Origin: Paragordius varius
Taxonomy: Eukaryota; Nematomorpha
Length of the DNA stretch: 64,000 nt
Assembly: GCA_964247055.1 (NCBI GenBank)
Contig: OZ176057.1
Coordinates: 1,054,001-1,118,000, forward strand
Reading direction: 5' to 3'
Part shown: positions 61,464 through 64,000 of the stretch, one piece after another
Layout: each line of letters opens with the position of its first letter
Position numbering within the stretch: position 1 is the first letter of the stretch
Made by a program: the position numbers and the translations under genes
Notes under the pieces: model-generated
Seen by the model: only the letters and a program-made list of their open reading frames with translations
What the model was told of the DNA's origin: nothing
Databases searched by the model: none

Positions 61464-63641
61464 TATAATTTAAAAAAACTTATTAAATAAAATAAAATAT
61501 TACTTCAAGTACTTGAATTAATCGTGGTAACAGCGTTTTAACTAAAATCTCGTGAACAAAATCCCTCATGAAGGCTGGTAAGATTGGTGAAGTGCTTAAT
61601 GAATTTTTATCTAATATAATTTTTGGTATAAAATAAATTCAATTAATAAAAAATTATTTCAAAAAAAAACTTTATATATAATCATATTTGAATATAATTC
61701 ATAAAATTTTTATTTCACGAAAAAAACCTTAATAAATCATATATAAAATTTGCTTATACATATATTTAACGAGTTAAAATCCTTGCAAAATATAATCGAA
61801 ATTCGCATTGCTAAATTTTTTCATTAAAACAAAATATAAAAAGTCTATGGAGAAAAAGTTCCAGAAACCCCAAAAACCAGCAATTTAAAATATCAAAATT
61901 AAATCATTTTCTTTTAAAAGCAACATTTTTTTTTATTAAAGTTTTAGATATAAATAATATATTTTTGATTATAAATCCAGTAAAATTTAAAATTTTACCG
62001 AGGACAAAACGTGTAAAAATATAAAGTCAAATACATTTTTTGTAAAAGACAACTATACTTTTTTATCTTGAATTAATTAATCTAAAACTCTTTGTTTGAA
62101 ACTGCAAAGTATGAATAGAAATCTAATCTAGTAACATAATCTTTTAAATATTTTACGATTATTATTAAGTCAAGTTAATAGGATAAATTAAGTCTAGTTT
62201 TTTGTAAAAAAAATAATTGTCTTTATATTTTCATTGTCCTTCAATTTTTACTGTATTTATAAATGAGGGAGCTATATATTTATTTACAAATGAAAAAGAT
62301 ATCAATCCAAATAATAAGGTGAAAATAATTAATTTAAAAATTATATAATAATAACAAAATTTAACCAACAATTTTATAATATATCCTAATTTATAAATTA
62401 TATTTAGGTTAATTTTTAACAAAAAAATATAGCATTTGTAAATATATTTTACACGAGAAAATATACCTTGCTAAAAAGGGTAAAATAGTTTTAGAAATTT
62501 GAAATTTTTAAATTCGATTCGATACAATTTACAATTCATAATCACCCTAAAAATAAATAATGTGTTTTGGGGCAAATATAATTCATTATTAATATGTAAT
62601 ATGTCTTTATGGTATAATTCATTATTTTTTCAATAATATATTGATTTTAAATAAAATTTTATGATTTAAATATACATAAAAATATAGACAACTTTTAATA
62701 TCAAAAACATATAATTTATTTGAGGGTGAATTTGAATTGTAAATGGTATATTATATTTTGATATTCATATAAATTTTTATTTCAGAAATAAGAACTTTAT
62801 ATGTAATGGGGTATAAAATCCTTAAACAATTCAATTCACCCTAAAAATAAATTATGTGTTTTCGAACTAATTAATTCATTAATAATGTGAAATATATCTT
62901 TATGGCATAGTATTATTTCAATACTATTTTAAATTTAAATATAATTTCATTTAAAAAAAAATACAATCATAATAAATAGGTAATTTTAAATTTTTTAAAA
63001 ACACATAATTTATTTTAGGGTGAATTTGAATTGTTCAAGGGTGAATTCAAAGTGTAAATGATACATATATATATATATATATAATATTAATTGAGTCTTT
63101 AGTAGTTATTTTTTGTAAATTTTTTTACCACATATATGAGACGGAGTTTTAGTTTCATAATTTTGTTGTTCATTTTCGGATTCGCTTGACAGTGGATGTT
63201 CAAATTTTTCTAATCAATTTTATTACAATAAAAAAAATTATATTTATATAAAATTTAAAATAATTTTCTATTAAATAAATAAATACCCCCTTTTTAAAAT
63301 AAGGTATGCTACATATAATTATTTAAAATTTTTACCAATTCTTTATTTTAGCTCTTTCTTATATTAAAAAGTCAATTTTAAACCACAAAAAAACATATTT
63401 TTTTCGAATTAAAATATAAATAATTCTACTAAGATTAAAAAAATATTCAATTTTAATTAATTTTTTTTAAAAAATATTTCTTAAAAATTATTTTATTTAC
63501 CATATCTTTTTGTATCAGGACCAGAAAAATTAGAAATACCATCAACGGCAACAGAAAATTTATTAATATATCTCACGAGAATGGTTAATAACTGAAGTGC
63601 CATATATAGAGTTATTGGTCTTAAATGATTCGTATTCATAA
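47003..63641 (-). CDS. CLEC16A: CLEC16A/ema homologue, C-terminal half (twelve exons)
   Basis: On the minus strand, exons are 63641-63501, 63209-63129, 61610-61504, 59744-59291, 57610-57192, 56739-56547, 55824-55776, 54083-53909, 52757-52314, 51048-50616, 49413-49276 and 47151-47003. Phases agree at all junctions; 926 codons plus the TAG stop. CLEC16A/ema is an endosomal and mitophagy regulator. Matches to the family in order are LRPITLYMALQLLT, then FMRDFVHEILVKTLLPRLI with ELLVDIWDLIFP. The best match runs from DTVLDLGEKDIISCTLDF through NIMALVIPHPKLLGHGIVKI to ELKDIEVANVVKDGKSLLV. FEDTIRCRAAKN plus RGRLRCRILKAKKIREIIQ corresponds to the family's IRC...AK...KGR...R..KM segment. Long Asn/Ser/Lys-rich insertions lie in exons 59744-59291, 57610-57192 and 52757-52314. 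The first exon here begins in phase 1 behind TTTTTTTAG, so the start lies beyond the window. The last exon is the least certain: its acceptor and phase fit, but the 48 residues match nothing I know. Confidence 0.87.
47432..47794. repeat. MITE-1 copy
   Basis: Four units on the left and five on the right, TA runs on both flanks. Confidence 0.85.
47820..48112. repeat. MITE-2 copy
   Basis: Starts at a TA run: ACAGTAAAAATGAAATTATA. The right arm has TTTGTACGCATTGTCCGTAT. Confidence 0.8.
48475..48757. repeat. MITE-2 copy
   Basis: ACAATAAAAATGAAATTATA on the left and GTTTTTACTGTATAATTACA on the right. Confidence 0.75.
48844..49216. repeat. MITE-1 copy with seven-unit right arm
   Basis: Intact termini; ends about 60 bp from the CLEC16A exon at 49276. 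Confidence 0.85.
49486..49755. repeat. MITE-2 copy
   Basis: Left arm GGCAAAATGGTAAAATATAA, right end TTTTAATTTTTACTGTATA; a TA run follows. Confidence 0.8.
49887..50186. repeat. MITE-2 copy
   Basis: Starts ACAGTAAAAATTGAAATTAT; both arms complete. Confidence 0.85.
51079..51668. repeat. MITE-1 copy with about 15 units in the left arm
   Basis: The array at 51090-51420 runs into a reverse-oriented core and a two- to three-unit right arm, in the CLEC16A intron between the exons at 52314 and 51048. Confidence 0.9.
51796..52290 (+). repeat. tandem duplication of about 245 bp
   Basis: The blocks beginning ATCAACTCTTATATATTAAT at 51796 and 52041 are colinear over their length. The second copy ends just inside the intron beside the donor of the CLEC16A exon ending at 52314. 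Related pieces (GTGAATTTTCGAT) occur near 2440 and 24100. Confidence 0.75.
52797..53085. repeat. MITE-2 copy
   Basis: Left ACAGTAAAAATTTAGAGTAA; right AAAATTCTGTTTTACAGTA, abutting the next copy. Confidence 0.75.
53083..53411. repeat. MITE-2 copy, back to back with the previous one
   Basis: ACAGTAAAAATTGAAATTAT to TTTTATTTTTTACTGT; more diverged inside. Confidence 0.75.
53600..53884. repeat. MITE-1 copy
   Basis: Two worn units on the left, four on the right. Its right end is about 25 bp from the CLEC16A exon at 53909. Confidence 0.8.
54165..54853. repeat. cluster of three MITE-2 copies or parts
   Basis: An end fragment lies near 54165-54192, a copy at 54230-54608 split by a TA run, and a copy at 54610-54853, all with the AAATATAAAGACA or GTCTTTATATTTTTAC arms. 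Confidence 0.75.
55979..56246. repeat. MITE-1 copy
   Basis: One unit on the left, three worn units on the right. Confidence 0.8.
57647..58105. repeat. MITE-1 copy with ten-unit left arm
   Basis: Begins about 37 bp from the CLEC16A exon ending at 57610. The right arm is short and its terminus worn. Confidence 0.85.
58315..58498. repeat. MITE-1 copy, shortened
   Basis: The left arm lacks units; right end ATTGTAAATGGTTTATA. Confidence 0.7.
58525..58814. repeat. MITE-2 copy
   Basis: AGAGTAAAAAGTGAAATTAT on the left, CCGTATAATTAAAATTTTTA on the right. Confidence 0.8.
58850..59285. repeat. MITE-1 copy touching a CLEC16A donor
   Basis: About ten units in the right arm. Its terminus lies about 6 bp inside the intron from the donor of the exon 59744-59291. 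Confidence 0.9.
59803..60227. repeat. MITE-1 copy with eight-unit left arm
   Basis: Irregular units on the left, reverse core, two units on the right. It starts about 60 bp from the exon beginning at 59744. Confidence 0.85.
60240..60490. repeat. MITE-2 copy, diverged
   Basis: Retains AAAAGACAACAATACTTT and, on the right, TCACGTTTTTATAATTTC. Confidence 0.65.
60651..60846. repeat. MITE-3 copy
   Basis: ACATTATGCATTTCAATGGT ... CACATTAAAATGCATACT, with the TTGCAAATTGCCCCCTACTA block. Confidence 0.8.
61978..62256. repeat. MITE-2 copy
   Basis: CAGTAAAATTTAAAATTTTA on the left, CCTTCAATTTTTACTGTA on the right. Confidence 0.8.
62522..62747. repeat. MITE-1 copy
   Basis: One unit per arm. Confidence 0.8.
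62822..63062. repeat. MITE-1 copy
   Basis: One unit on the left, two on the right; it ends about 65 bp from the CLEC16A exon at 63129. Confidence 0.8.
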
Positions 63642-64000
63642 CTAAAAAAATATAAAATAAAAAAAAATTAAAAAAAAGAAAATTAAATAATGATAATTAA
63701 ATAAAAACCTAATAACATGTTTTGCTTCTAAAGATTTGAAAAAAACATAAAATTTTATCTGCTTATATTATTTTTTACCAATCTGATTTTTCAATAACTT
63801 AAAATGGAAAAAAATTTAATTTTCTTTAATAAATTTATATTGAAATTAAAATAAAATTATTTATTTTAAAAATTATAACACACATATTTTTTTGATAAAT
63901 TTAAAGATCATACACATTGTTTTAAGTTTTTTTAATAAATTTGGGGTAAGTCCATATGGAATAAAAAGATGTAGATTGGTAATGCAACTAAATTACTGTT

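Overview
The window looks like nuclear DNA of an animal with a very AT-rich, transposon-laden genome. It holds intron-containing genes for eIF3m, CLEC16A/ema and a class C (metabotropic-glutamate-like) GPCR, so it is metazoan. I could not fix the phylum. In the eIF3m gene the first introns are tiny (24, 30 and about 41 nt) and the later ones run to 0.7-2.4 kb. That 5'-short/3'-long pattern is known from schistosomes, so a flatworm is plausible, but this is inference.

Layout. Positions 1484-13880 (+) hold ten phase-consistent exons of the 3' part of a gene for an Asn/Gln-rich low-complexity protein that I do not recognise. Positions 13881-19305 are intergenic and hold several MITEs, a hAT-type element with a perfect 8-bp target duplication, and a decayed non-LTR (LINE) 3' fragment. 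Positions 19306-29705 (+) hold a complete eIF3m gene in ten exons. Positions 30422-34557 (+) hold four exons encoding a Pro/Gly/Tyr-rich disordered protein. No separate first exon was found for it, and its phase fits splicing from the last eIF3m exon. Positions 34558-36767 are the convergent intergenic stretch. Positions 36768-43481 (-) hold a complete four-exon class C GPCR of 865 residues. Positions 43482-47002 are intergenic. Positions 47003-63641 (-) hold twelve exons covering the C-terminal half of CLEC16A/ema; its 5' part lies beyond the right edge.

All exon chains were built by hand from GT-AG sites. Every chain keeps one reading frame, with a single exception (eIF3m intron 3, where homology points to a non-GT donor).

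The repeats are the most unusual part. At least six short palindromic MITE families fill introns and intergenic DNA. MITE-1 (about 30 copies) has terminal inverted repeats built from a variable number of a 21-bp unit, and one copy has grown to a satellite-like array of about 1 kb. MITE-2 (about 20 copies, termini TACAGTAAAAATTG) sits directly against GPCR exons 2 and 3, and its ends form part of their splice sites. In eIF3m, the 3' splice site plus the first bases of exon 6 and of exon 10 have been copied upstream inside the preceding introns.
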